Positions 43,013 to 50,424 of a stretch of 64,000 bases of DNA are shown here, one piece after another (the stretch's first letter is position 1; each line of letters begins with the position of its first letter). The DNA lies in assembly GCF_011057975.1 (NCBI RefSeq), contig NZ_CP049109.1:2201001-2265000 (forward strand). The letters are read 5' to 3'. The position numbers and the translations under genes were made by a program. This stretch comes from Sphingosinithalassobacter tenebrarum. GTDB lineage: Bacteria; Pseudomonadota; Alphaproteobacteria; Sphingomonadales; Sphingomonadaceae. The notes beneath the pieces were generated by a model. The model did no database searches. It was given only the letters and a program-made list of their open reading frames with translations, and was not told where the DNA came from.

Positions 43013-44887
43013 TCAGAAATTCAGCGCTTCCGCCGCGGCGCGTTCGCAATCGAGATCGGCTGCGCGCGGGCTGTCCTCGCCGAAGATCGCTTCGGCGAGC
43101 TGCCCGATGAAATCACCGATCGAATCCGCCGATTCCGGTTCGTCGATCGACGGCGATTTGATCGTGCCGCGCACGGGAACCGCGCCTTCTACTCGCAACG
43201 TCACGTCCTGCTTGGGTATGCCGTTGAGCGCTATCGCCAGCCTTTCGTCGGGGAAGGCGATGGTGCCGCCCGCGCGGGTCAGCGCCCGGCTGGTGTCGAT
43301 CCGCACGTTGCGCAGTGTCGCGGTTCCGTTTGCGAAATCGAAGCCCGCGACCAGGCAGCGCAGCCGTGCCTGTTCCGCATCATCGGGGAACAGTCCTCCG
43401 CCGACGTCCTGGCCGAGGAGCAGCGCCGTCTCTTCGGGAATGCTTCCCCCGGCGGCGGTGAGCGCGACCCGGCCGTCGGCCGCGCCGATCGCAGCCCGGA
43501 CAGTGTCGCCGGTTCCGGTCAGCGCGATTCTGCCGTGCGCCGGCGCGGAAATGCCGGCGGACGGAAACAGATCGGCCAACTGGCCCTCGGATAGTTGGAG
43601 CTGCAGATGGAGTTCGGGACCGGCATCCTTCTGCGTTACCGTGGCTTCGCCGGCCAGGGTGCCGTTCGGCATGCCGAATGTCAGTGGCGCGATCGTCAGC
43701 GTGTCACCTTCCAGCTCGAGCACCGCGTCGAGGCTACGGAACGGCTTGGATCCCGGCCAGAGCAATTGATCGGCGGTGATCCGCAGCACGCCGTCGGTAT
43801 TGCCGAGATTGTCCAGGTCGATCGCGGTATCGGGCACGACGCGCTCGCCGATGCGGGCGGTCTTTGCGGCTGCCTCGGCGCGACCGGCGTCGGATGCGAG
43901 ATCGGCGAAATCGAATTGATCGGCGTGAAGTTCGCCGTCGATGCGAGTGTGCCCATCCTTTTTGAGCAGCGTGGCGCGGCCGGAGAAATCGGAACGGCCG
44001 ACCCTGCCTGTGAGGTCCTCAATCCGCCACGTCTCGCCGTCACGGTACAACTGTGCCGCCATCCGCACCGGCTGCGTGCTCGGCAGACCGGCTTCGATCA
44101 ACGCATCGACATTGGCGAGATCGCTGCCGTGGGCGCTCACCAGCGCATCGAGATCGGTGAAGGCCAGCGGGGCACCCATTGTGCCTTGCAGCGTCAGGCC
44201 CACCGCGCTTCCGTCAATTTGCAGGCCAAAGGGCCAGCGACCGGATTCGCGAACTGCGAAACCCGCGCCCTGCGCACGCACGGTTACCGAAGCGCCGCGC
44301 ACCGTGCCGTTGCCGTTCAGCCGCAATCCCTTGTCGGAGCTGCCCGCGAGCGTCACGCGAAAGCTGCGATCCTTCACGGCATCGCGATAGTCTATCGCGA
44401 CATTGCGCAACGTTAAGCGGGAAAGCCCGGCCAGCGGTGCCCCGCCGGAGCCGCTACCCTCGGGTTCGCCGGACCAGTTGGTGCGCTTGTCCGCGCGCCG
44501 GATCAGCCGCGCCTCAACCCCTTCGAGTCCGATTTGTTCGATCCGCACTGAGCCCCAGAGCAGCGAGAGCGCCGAAAAGCCCAGCTCTATGCGCTCGGCC
44601 TGCAGCATGGGCTGGTCGGTCTCGGCCCAGTCGGGCTGCGGAATGGAAAGATTCCGTATTTCGATAACCGGGTGAAGCGACACGCCGTCGACGCGAGCAA
44701 CCGAACCGATCGAAACCGGCCGGTCCAACGACCGGCTGAGTTCGCGCCGTATGGTGTCGTCAAGCATCCCCCACGGAAAGGCGGCGAGCGCCAGCGTGGC
44801 GAGAACCAGCAACGCCAGCAGGCCGGCCAGGAGATAGCGCCAGTGGCGCTGCGTCCAGCGGCCGACGTCTGCAAACGTTGCGGGAAT
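43013..44887 (-). CDS. AsmA-family protein, possible ATT start
   Basis: About 624 residues. One N-terminal membrane helix (WRYLLAGLLALLVLATLALAAF) is followed by a large periplasmic beta-rich region. LDRPVSIGSVARVDGVSLHPVIEIRNLSI and FGMPNGTLAGEATV are AsmA-like. The family is thought to help outer-membrane assembly or lipid transfer. The first TTG (44812) cuts the helix. The frame continues upstream and ATT at 44887 lies exactly 7 nt after AAGGAG, giving a sensible N-terminus (PATFADVGRWTQRHWRY). I therefore propose an ATT start. Confidence 0.82.
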   Translation of the reverse strand: MPATFADVGRWTQRHWRYLLAGLLALLVLATLALAAFPWGMLDDTIRRELSRSLDRPVSIGSVARVDGVSLHPVIEIRNLSIPQPDWAETDQPMLQAERIELGFSALSLLWGSVRIEQIGLEGVEARLIRRADKRTNWSGEPEGSGSGGAPLAGLSRLTLRNVAIDYRDAVKDRSFRVTLAGSSDKGLRLNGNGTVRGASVTVRAQGAGFAVRESGRWPFGLQIDGSAVGLTLQGTMGAPLAFTDLDALVSAHGSDLANVDALIEAGLPSTQPVRMAAQLYRDGETWRIEDLTGRVGRSDFSGRATLLKKDGHTRIDGELHADQFDFADLASDAGRAEAAAKTARIGERVVPDTAIDLDNLGNTDGVLRITADQLLWPGSKPFRSLDAVLELEGDTLTIAPLTFGMPNGTLAGEATVTQKDAGPELHLQLQLSEGQLADLFPSAGISAPAHGRIALTGTGDTVRAAIGAADGRVALTAAGGSIPEETALLLGQDVGGGLFPDDAEQARLRCLVAGFDFANGTATLRNVRIDTSRALTRAGGTIAFPDERLAIALNGIPKQDVTLRVEGAVPVRGTIKSPSIDEPESADSIGDFIGQLAEAIFGEDSPRAADLDCERAAAEALNF

Positions 44888-44945
44888 GGGATTTCTCCTT
44901 GCCTTTCAAGGCAAGGGGAGCGCCCGAGCGCCCGGATCGTTCCGT

Positions 44946-45353
44946 TCAGCCGGCGTATCGCCGCGCAGTCTCCTGGATCAGGGCAATCATGTTGGGAATG
45001 CCCTGTGTCCGGTTCGAACTGAGCTGATTGCGCAGGTCGAACGGCTCAAGCTCGGCCGTAATGTCGATCGCAACGATTTCCTCCGGCCTACGGTCCTGAA
45101 CCGCGACCAGCACCAGCGCTATGATGCCTTTGGTGATCGCGGCGTTGGAATCCGCCAGAAAATGGAGCCGGCCATCGTCGCGGACGGTGGGATAGACCCA
45201 GACCTTCGCCGAACAACCGCGCACCAGCGTCGCGTCGGTCTTGAGCGCCTCGGGCATGGGTTCGAGCTGGCGCCCCAGATCGATCAGCAGCCGATAGCGG
45301 TCATCGGCTTCGAGGAAGTCATATTCGTCGTGGATTTCGCTGAGCGTCGGCAT
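44946..45353 (-). CDS. sufE: SufE-family sulfur acceptor
   Basis: A 135-residue SufE. It accepts persulfide from SufS during Fe-S cluster assembly. LVRGCSAKVWVYP carries the active-site Cys, and the start LSEIHDEYDFLEADDRYRLLIDLGRQLEPMPE is standard. No other suf gene is nearby. It is a single-gene unit between the asmA-like gene and the psp locus. Confidence 0.93.
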   Translation of the reverse strand: MPTLSEIHDEYDFLEADDRYRLLIDLGRQLEPMPEALKTDATLVRGCSAKVWVYPTVRDDGRLHFLADSNAAITKGIIALVLVAVQDRRPEEIVAIDITAELEPFDLRNQLSSNRTQGIPNMIALIQETARRYAG

Positions 45354-45370
45354 GGGCGCGCTATAGCGAA

Positions 45371-45415
45371 GACGGGCTCCCTGTGAACCCTTTGCCAGGG
45401 TCGGGGGAGCCCGTC
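45371..45415 (-). terminator. Stem-loop at the end of the psp operon
   Basis: GACGGGCTCC (45371-45380) and GGAGCCCGTC (45406-45415) pair perfectly over 10 bp, with an inner ACCCT/AGGGT stem. It lies 50 nt after the last psp-locus gene and before sufE, and there is only a short T stretch, so termination is likely but not certain. Confidence 0.6.
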
Positions 45416-45464
45416 GGTGGGTACGAAAGCCGCCTCGATGGGGGACGGGCGGCTTCCGATCCGG

Positions 45465-45722
45465 TCAGAGGTCGACGCCGGCGGCGATCGCCTCAAGCTT
45501 GCGGATGCGTTCCTTGAGATCGGCGATCTCGATCCGCGATCCGACCGTCCCATTGTCTTCGGCCGGGCCTTCGCGATCGCGCACCGGGCGACGATTGCTG
45601 AGCTCTTCCTGCTTGAGCGCGAGCCAGCCGCGCCAGCCGGAAAGTCCCGCGGTGATCATCATTGCCAGGCCGATCAGGCCGGCGGCGGCGACGGTGAGAT
45701 AGATGTTGGGGTCGGTTGCCAC
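45465..45722 (-). CDS. Small PspB-like membrane/coiled-coil protein
   Basis: An 85-residue protein. One N-terminal membrane helix (YLTVAAAGLIGLAMMITAGLSG) is followed by a polar linker and a short coiled coil ending RIEIADLKERIRKLEAIAAGVDL. It is the last gene of the psp operon and the least similar of the PspB-like set. Function is inferred only from position. Confidence 0.75.
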   Translation of the reverse strand: MATDPNIYLTVAAAGLIGLAMMITAGLSGWRGWLALKQEELSNRRPVRDREGPAEDNGTVGSRIEIADLKERIRKLEAIAAGVDL

Positions 45723-45734
45723 ATCGTCCTCCTG

Positions 45735-46010
45735 TCAGGCTTCGTTCTTGTCGCGCAGCTTTTCGATCTCGCGGTCGAGCCGCAGGCTGCTGTCATTGTC
45801 GGTGATCACGCGTTCGAGAACCTGTACCCGGTCCTTCAGCGTGCGGACTTCCTCGCGGAGCCGGGCGTTCTCTGCGGCCGAAGCGCCATCGTTGCGATCG
45901 ACCTGATATTCGTTGCCGCGCCAGTCCTTGCGAATGCCGTAGCGGGCCTGAAGCACCCTGCCGATCGTGACCACCACGATGATGGCGACGACCATTTCAA
46001 AGGGGTTCAT
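45735..46010 (-). CDS. Small PspB-like membrane/coiled-coil protein
   Basis: A 91-residue protein with an N-terminal helix (MVVAIIVVVTIGRVL) and a cytoplasmic coiled coil, RTLKDRVQVLERVITD, followed by LDREIEKLRDKNEA. The LERxxTD and EIExLRD motifs recur in its neighbours and in PspB/PspC here, which points to family expansion by duplication. Confidence 0.78.
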   Translation of the reverse strand: MNPFEMVVAIIVVVTIGRVLQARYGIRKDWRGNEYQVDRNDGASAAENARLREEVRTLKDRVQVLERVITDNDSSLRLDREIEKLRDKNEA

Positions 46011-46034
46011 GGGTCTGTCTCCTTTGTGTGGTGG

Positions 46035-46154
46035 TTATTCGGCGGGCGTCAGCGCTGCTTCGCGCTCTGCCCGGCGGCGGGGGCGGTCCCGGCTTTCGGC
46101 GGCCCAGACGCCGAGGGCGCAGAAGGTGGCGATAACTCCAAATACGACGGTCAT
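46035..46154 (-). CDS. Short membrane protein in the psp operon
   Basis: A 39-residue frame from the ATG at 46154: one hydrophobic segment (VVFGVIATFCALGVWAAE) and a basic tail (SRDRPRRRAEREAAL). The spacing to the neighbouring genes on the same strand fits an operon member. It lacks the coiled-coil motif of the PspB-like proteins. Confidence 0.6.
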   Translation of the reverse strand: MTVVFGVIATFCALGVWAAESRDRPRRRAEREAALTPAE

Positions 46155-46180
46155 TTTCTTATACTCGCTCCCTGGCGCGC

Positions 46181-46450
46181 TCAGTTCATCGACTGGTCGC
46201 GCAGATTTTCGATTTCTTCGGCGACATCGACGCCGCGGTCGGTGGCGATCCGCTCGAGGACGCGCACCCGTCGTTCGAGCCGTTCGGTATGCGCCGCATA
46301 TTGCGCGGCCTTTTCGGCGGTCTGGGCGGTGATGGCTTCGGACATCGCTTCCTTGTGCTTCAGCCAGCGTTCGAACCCGGCATATCCGATGCCCATCACG
46401 ACCGGCAGGCCGACGACGATCACGAAGAAGAAGATCAGTGTTGCGTCCAT
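46181..46450 (-). CDS. Small PspB-like membrane/coiled-coil protein
   Basis: An 89-residue protein: membrane helix LIFFFVIVVGLPVVMGIGYAGF, basic stretch, then a coiled coil with RLERRVRVLERIATDRG and the tail VAEEIENLRDQSMN. The tail nearly repeats the C-terminus of PspC (LADEIENLR). A tidy GGAGAATT box precedes the ATG. Confidence 0.8.
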   Translation of the reverse strand: MDATLIFFFVIVVGLPVVMGIGYAGFERWLKHKEAMSEAITAQTAEKAAQYAAHTERLERRVRVLERIATDRGVDVAEEIENLRDQSMN

Positions 46451-46461
46451 GACAATTCTCC

Positions 46462-46761
46462 TCAGTCGGCGTCGCGAAGTGCGTCGATTTCGCGGCGGGT
46501 GCGCTCACCGGGATCGGTGGCGATCCGTTCGAGAACGGCAATCCGTTCCTCGAGCCGCGAAATCTGGCCGGTCAGCCGTTCATTCTCGTTCGAGAGCAGC
46601 GCGATCTTGCGATCCGCCTCGGGGTCGGTGCGCTGCGCGCTGCCGCCCCATTCATTTTCCAGCGGATATCCGTGGCGGGCGCGGATCGCGGTGGTGATCA
46701 CCCATCCGATCGTAGAGATCGCGATGATCGCCAATATGAAACCCGGACCACTCCAACTCAT
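46462..46761 (-). CDS. Small PspB-like membrane/coiled-coil protein
   Basis: A 99-residue protein: helix FILAIIAISTIGWVITTAI, a linker with ENEWGG, then a coiled coil RLEERIAVLERIATDPGERTRREIDALRDAD. It shares the LERIATD block with the gene downstream and with PspB, and is in the same operon 33 nt after pspC. Confidence 0.8.
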   Translation of the reverse strand: MSWSGPGFILAIIAISTIGWVITTAIRARHGYPLENEWGGSAQRTDPEADRKIALLSNENERLTGQISRLEERIAVLERIATDPGERTRREIDALRDAD

Positions 46762-46793
46762 CTCACTGCTCCCTGTTCGTTATTGCTCTGCGT

Positions 46794-47174
46794 TCAGCGC
46801 AGATTTTCGATTTCATCAGCCAGGCGCGTGTTGCGGCTGGTGTAGAAAACCTCGATATCCGACAGGCGACGGTCGATATCGCGGAATTTCGACCGGACTT
46901 CCGAAGTCGAGCGACGCGGATTGGTCCGAACGCCCTGCCAGAACTTGGCATCCTCCGGGTTGTCATAGAGCCCGAGGGGCTTGGGGCTGGCCATCCATGC
47001 GACTGCGAAATAGGCGATCAGCGTCCAGGGAAAGCCCCCGGCGATGGTCAGCAGGACCGCGCCAAGGCGGACCCAGATCACTTCCACGCCGGTATAGTCG
47101 GCGATGCCCGCGCAGACCCCGGACCATTTGCCGTTCTGCTTGTCGAGATAGAATTTGGTGCGGCTGGCGGACAT
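46794..47174 (-). CDS. pspC: Phage shock protein C
   Basis: A 126-residue inner-membrane protein. FYLDKQNGKWSGVCAGIADYTGVEVIWVRLGAVL is the PspC domain, with a second hydrophobic stretch (GGFPWTLIAYFAVAWMA). The C-terminal extension (RDIDRRLSDIEVFYTSRNTRLADEIENLR) is coiled-coil-like and matches the tails of the small neighbouring proteins. It senses envelope stress together with PspB. The ATG at 47174 follows GGAGG at 7 nt. Confidence 0.92.
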   Translation of the reverse strand: MSASRTKFYLDKQNGKWSGVCAGIADYTGVEVIWVRLGAVLLTIAGGFPWTLIAYFAVAWMASPKPLGLYDNPEDAKFWQGVRTNPRRSTSEVRSKFRDIDRRLSDIEVFYTSRNTRLADEIENLR

Positions 47175-47175
47175 C

Positions 47176-47448
47176 TCAATTCCTCCGGCTATAGTCATAG
47201 GGGTCGGCCTCTTCCGAAGCCGGCGGGGCAGGGCGGAAATCGGGATTGTCGGCGGCGATGATCCGTTCGATCGTCTGCAGCCGGTCCTCCAGGCGCCGGG
47301 CCGTATAGTGAAGCTCGTCGAGCAGCTTCTCATCCTCGTTGGTGATCGAGGCGGACTGTTTCCACTTGGTGACATAGTGAAGGATCACCCAGGGAAGTCC
47401 GATGAAGAGAATGCCGAGGACGATGATCGGCATGAAAATGTCTTCCAT
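47176..47448 (-). CDS. pspB: Phage shock protein B
   Basis: A 90-residue protein with one N-terminal helix (IIVLGILFIGLPWVILHYV) and a coiled coil LLDELHYTARRLEDRLQTIERIIAADNPDFRP, the PspB signature. With PspC it binds PspA under stress and releases PspF. It lies between pspA and pspC with gaps of 3 and 1 nt. Confidence 0.92.
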   Translation of the reverse strand: MEDIFMPIIVLGILFIGLPWVILHYVTKWKQSASITNEDEKLLDELHYTARRLEDRLQTIERIIAADNPDFRPAPPASEEADPYDYSRRN

Positions 47449-47451
47449 CGA

Positions 47452-48120
47452 TCAACCCTCCTTGTTGACGCGCTTCTTCAGAGCTTCCAGTTCGGCTTCG
47501 ACCTTCTCCGACGAACGCAGCTCGTTGATTTCCTCGTCGAGCGTCTTGGGCTGATCGCCCATGCCGGCGGCGTCCGCGCGCCCCTCGGCGAAATCGACCC
47601 GGCGTTCGAGCATGTCGAAGCGCGAAAAGGCTTCGCTCATGCGGCTGCCGTTGGTCATTTCGCGCATCCGGTAACGGTTGTTCGCCGTTTCGAGGCGCGT
47701 CATGATCGAATTCTGGCGGGTGCGTGCTTCGCGCAGCTTGTTCTGCAGCTTCGCGATATCCTCTTCCGAAGCCTTGAGCGCTTCGTCGAGCACCGAAATC
47801 TCGCTTTCGAGCTGTTCGCACATGTCGGCGGCCTTCTGGCGTTCGATCAGCGCTGCCTTGGCAAGATCCTCACGATCCTTGGAAAGCGCCAGCTCGGCCT
47901 TTTCGGTCCAGCTTTCCTGGAGCTTTTCCAGCTTGGTGATGTGGCGACGCATTTCCTTCTGGTCGGCGATGGTGCGAGCGGCGGAGGCGCGAACCTCGAC
48001 CAGCGTTTCTTCCATCTCCAGAATGATCATGCGGATCATCTTCGCGGGGTCCTCGGCCTTGTCGAGCAAGTCGGTGACATTGGCGGCGATGATATCGCGG
48101 GTTCGTGAAAAGATGCCCAT
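47452..48120 (-). CDS. pspA: Phage shock protein A
   Basis: A 222-residue ESCRT-III-related coiled-coil protein. It begins MGIFSRTRDIIAANVTDLLDKAEDPAKMIR, with an amphipathic helix for membrane binding, then long helices (RTIADQKEMRRHITKLEKL, RQKAADMCEQLESEISVL). It binds damaged membrane and inhibits PspF. It is the first large gene of the operon. Confidence 0.96.
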   Translation of the reverse strand: MGIFSRTRDIIAANVTDLLDKAEDPAKMIRMIILEMEETLVEVRASAARTIADQKEMRRHITKLEKLQESWTEKAELALSKDREDLAKAALIERQKAADMCEQLESEISVLDEALKASEEDIAKLQNKLREARTRQNSIMTRLETANNRYRMREMTNGSRMSEAFSRFDMLERRVDFAEGRADAAGMGDQPKTLDEEINELRSSEKVEAELEALKKRVNKEG

Positions 48121-48225
48121 TGCAACGCTACTCCTTCGTGGTGGGTGGCGCCGGGACGGCTAGGGGGCCCCGTCCCGGCGCGAACCGCTCACCGGGGCAA
48201 GTGAGCGGAATTGGTTTGCCCGGCT

Positions 48226-48333
48226 TCAGGCGATGGCGGGGCCGACCGAGCTCAGCATGAAAATCGCGCTGAAAACGATCGAGCAGGCAACCGCTGCGAA
48301 AGCCGTGCGATAGTTGGTGCCCTGATAAGTCAT
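48226..48333 (-). CDS. 35-residue membrane peptide at the head of the psp operon
   Basis: The ATG at 48333 opens MTYQGTNYRTAFAAVACSIV followed by a hydrophobic FSAIFMLSSVGPAIA, ending TGA at 48226. It is the first frame after the sigma-54 promoter and 105 nt before pspA. It could be a single-pass membrane peptide or a short secreted one. I recognise no family. Confidence 0.6.
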   Translation of the reverse strand: MTYQGTNYRTAFAAVACSIVFSAIFMLSSVGPAIA

Positions 48334-48393
48334 TGTCTGTATCCTGAACCTTGGTTGTCGTTTTGCCCGTGTTGCCGGGCTTGCCCAATGCAT

Positions 48394-48409
48394 TGCAGCA
48401 ACCGTGCCA
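48394..48409 (-). promoter_or_regulatory. Sigma-54 (-24/-12) promoter of the psp operon
   Basis: The minus strand reads TGGCACGGTTGCTGCA, matching the sigma-54 consensus (TGGCAC, 5 nt, TTGCA) at all but one position of the -12 box. It lies about 60 nt before the 35-aa gene and between it and divergent pspF, a sigma-54 activator, so PspF almost certainly drives it. Confidence 0.85.
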
Positions 48410-48483
48410 GTTTTTAAAACTGCGTTATATCAATAGGTTAGGATATTTTTCCGCGACCCGGAAAATTTGCAACTTGCCAAACA

Positions 48484-48500
48484 TTGGTGAAGTACACCAA
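48484..48500. promoter_or_regulatory. Inverted repeat before pspF, candidate PspF site
   Basis: TTGGTG-AAGTA-CACCAA lies 9 nt before the pspF start and about 75 nt upstream of the sigma-54 promoter. The location suits both an activator-binding site for the psp operon and autorepression of pspF. Confidence 0.5.
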
Positions 48501-48509
48501 ATATTGGGC

Positions 48510-49541
48510 ATGGAGCGCATTACACAGGTTATCGGGCAATCGGGCGCGTTCCTCGACGCTCTGGAAAAGGCGAGCCGTGCGGCGGAGCTAGACCGGCCCG
48601 TGCTTGTTATCGGCGAGCGCGGCACCGGCAAGGAACTTGTCGCGGAACGCCTCCACCGCCTTTCGCGTCGCTGGGATCAGCCGCTCGTGGTCATGAACTG
48701 CGCGGCGCTACCGGAAACGCTGATCGAGGCTGAACTTTTCGGGCACGAGGCAGGGGCCTTTACCGGCGCCGCAAAGGCGCGCGCGGGCCGCTTCGAGGAA
48801 GCCGACGGCGGAACCTTGTTTCTCGATGAACTCGGCACGCTTTCGATGGCGGCTCAGGATCGTCTGCTGCGCGCGGTTGAGTATGGCGAGATCACCCGGA
48901 TCGGCGCCTCGCGTCCGATCGAGGTCGATGTTCGCATCGTCGCGGCGACAAACGAGCATCTTCCCGATCGGGTCGAGAAGGGCACGTTCCGCGCCGACCT
49001 GCTCGACAGGTTGAGCTTCGAGGTCGTCACCTTGCCGCCGCTGCGTGCGCGGGCCGGGGACGTGATGGTGCTCGCCGATTTCTACGGGCGGCGCATGGCC
49101 GCTGAAATCGGCTGGCTCGACTGGCCCGGGTTCGGCCCGGCGGCCGAGGCCGCACTGCGTGGGTATGACTGGCCTGGGAACGTCCGCGAGCTACGCAATG
49201 TCGTGGAACGCGCCGTGTATCGTTGGGACCAGGATGGGCCGGTCGACGCCATCCAGATCGATCCGTTCGATTCGCCGTACCGTCCGCGCGCCAGGGCGCA
49301 GCCGCCCACAAGCGAAAGTTCCGAGACCGCCGGACAGGCCGCGGCTCCGGCCACGCCCGCATTCGATCCGTCGGGCGATTTCAAGGAACAGGTGGCGCAG
49401 TTCGAGCGGAGCCTGCTCGCGCAGGCACTTGCCGAGCAGCGCTACAACCAGCGCGCGACCGCCGAGGCGCTGGGCCTGAGCTATGACCAGCTTCGCCATG
49501 CGTTGAAGCGTCACGATCTGCTCGGCGGCAGTCCCGGCTGA
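48510..49541 (+). CDS. pspF: Sigma-54 activator PspF
   Basis: A 343-residue enhancer-binding ATPase. VLVIGERGTGKELVAERLH is Walker A, GHEAGAFTGAAKARAGRFEEADGGTLFLDE contains the sigma-54-contacting GAFTGA loop and Walker B, and GYDWPGNVRELRNVVERAVYRW is the R-finger/sensor region. A C-terminal Fis-type helix-turn-helix ends EALGLSYDQLRHALKRH. There is no N-terminal sensory domain, as in PspF, because PspA regulates it. The start at 48510 fits the family; the upstream frame has no similarity. Confidence 0.94.
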   Translation: MERITQVIGQSGAFLDALEKASRAAELDRPVLVIGERGTGKELVAERLHRLSRRWDQPLVVMNCAALPETLIEAELFGHEAGAFTGAAKARAGRFEEADGGTLFLDELGTLSMAAQDRLLRAVEYGEITRIGASRPIEVDVRIVAATNEHLPDRVEKGTFRADLLDRLSFEVVTLPPLRARAGDVMVLADFYGRRMAAEIGWLDWPGFGPAAEAALRGYDWPGNVRELRNVVERAVYRWDQDGPVDAIQIDPFDSPYRPRARAQPPTSESSETAGQAAAPATPAFDPSGDFKEQVAQFERSLLAQALAEQRYNQRATAEALGLSYDQLRHALKRHDLLGGSPG

Positions 49542-49658
49542 GCGCGCAAGAAAGGCAATCGGTCGTTTCGATCACGACACAAGAAATTTTGATGGGGCCA
49601 TATCGCGACCTATGCGTTAGGCGCGGTGATGGCTGGATACCAAAAGGAGGAAAACTAC

Positions 49659-50279
49659 ATGGCTTTCGAACTCCCCGCGCTCCCCTATGCGAAGGACGCG
49701 CTGGCGCCGCACATGTCGGCCGAAACGCTCGATTTTCATCATGGCAAGCATCACAAGGCCTATGTCGACAAGACCAACGGCTTCGTCGATGAAAAAGGCT
49801 TGGGCGGCATGAAGCTGTCGGAAATCATCAAGAAGGCCAAGGCCGATGGTGACAAGGGCCTGTTCAACAACAGCGCCCAGGTCTGGAACCACAGCTTCTT
49901 CTGGCAGTGCCTGACGCCGGAAACGACCGCGCCGACCGGCAAGCTTGCCGAACTGATCAGCGAAGGCTTCGGTTCGACCGACGCGCTGGTCGACAAGATC
50001 AAGGCCGAAAGTGCCGGTCATTTCGGCAGCGGCTGGGGCTGGCTGGTCCTCGACGGCGGCAGCCTGAAGGTAACGTCGCTGCACGACGCGGATACGCCGG
50101 TCGCCTATGAAGGCATGGTGCCGCTGCTGACGATCGACGTGTGGGAACACGCCTATTATGTCGATTATCGCAATTCGCGTCCGGGCTATCTGGATGCGGT
50201 TACGAGCAAGCTGATCAACTGGGACTTTGTCGCGAAGAACCTCGACGGCAGCGGCATCGCCGCGGCTGATCAGGGATAA
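49659..50279 (+). CDS. sodB: Superoxide dismutase (Fe type)
   Basis: A 206-residue dismutase converting superoxide to H2O2 and O2. Metal ligands sit in FHHGKHHKAYVD, NHSFFWQCL and DVWEHAYYVDYRN. QVWNHSFFWQCLTP and GSGWGWLV favour the iron rather than manganese form. The ATG at 49659 follows AAAAGGAGG; a frame from 49626 adds a non-homologous lead. No signal peptide is seen, so it is cytoplasmic. Confidence 0.95.
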   Translation: MAFELPALPYAKDALAPHMSAETLDFHHGKHHKAYVDKTNGFVDEKGLGGMKLSEIIKKAKADGDKGLFNNSAQVWNHSFFWQCLTPETTAPTGKLAELISEGFGSTDALVDKIKAESAGHFGSGWGWLVLDGGSLKVTSLHDADTPVAYEGMVPLLTIDVWEHAYYVDYRNSRPGYLDAVTSKLINWDFVAKNLDGSGIAAADQG

Positions 50280-50302
50280 GCCACACGACAGTTGCAGGAA
50301 GA

Positions 50303-50335
50303 ACGGGCGTCGGGAAACCGGCGCCCGTTTCCGTT
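50303..50335 (+). terminator. Terminator after sodB
   Basis: ACGGGCGTCGG and CCGGCGCCCGT pair over 11 bp (one G-T) around GAAA, followed by TTCCGTTT. It is 24 nt after the sodB stop. Confidence 0.75.
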
Positions 50336-50424
50336 TGCGCCCCTTCGCGGGTCCCGAATCCTCTGCACTTGCCTTTCTAAGCCTGCCAAGCTTAGGTTGC
50401 TCCCGGGGCAACTGGGGGCTGGGC

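Noticed and set aside
48128..48388. An 86-codon minus-strand frame between pspF and pspA
   Set aside because: It overlaps the 35-codon hydrophobic ORF in another frame and reaches into the sigma-54 promoter leader; composition is not protein-like.
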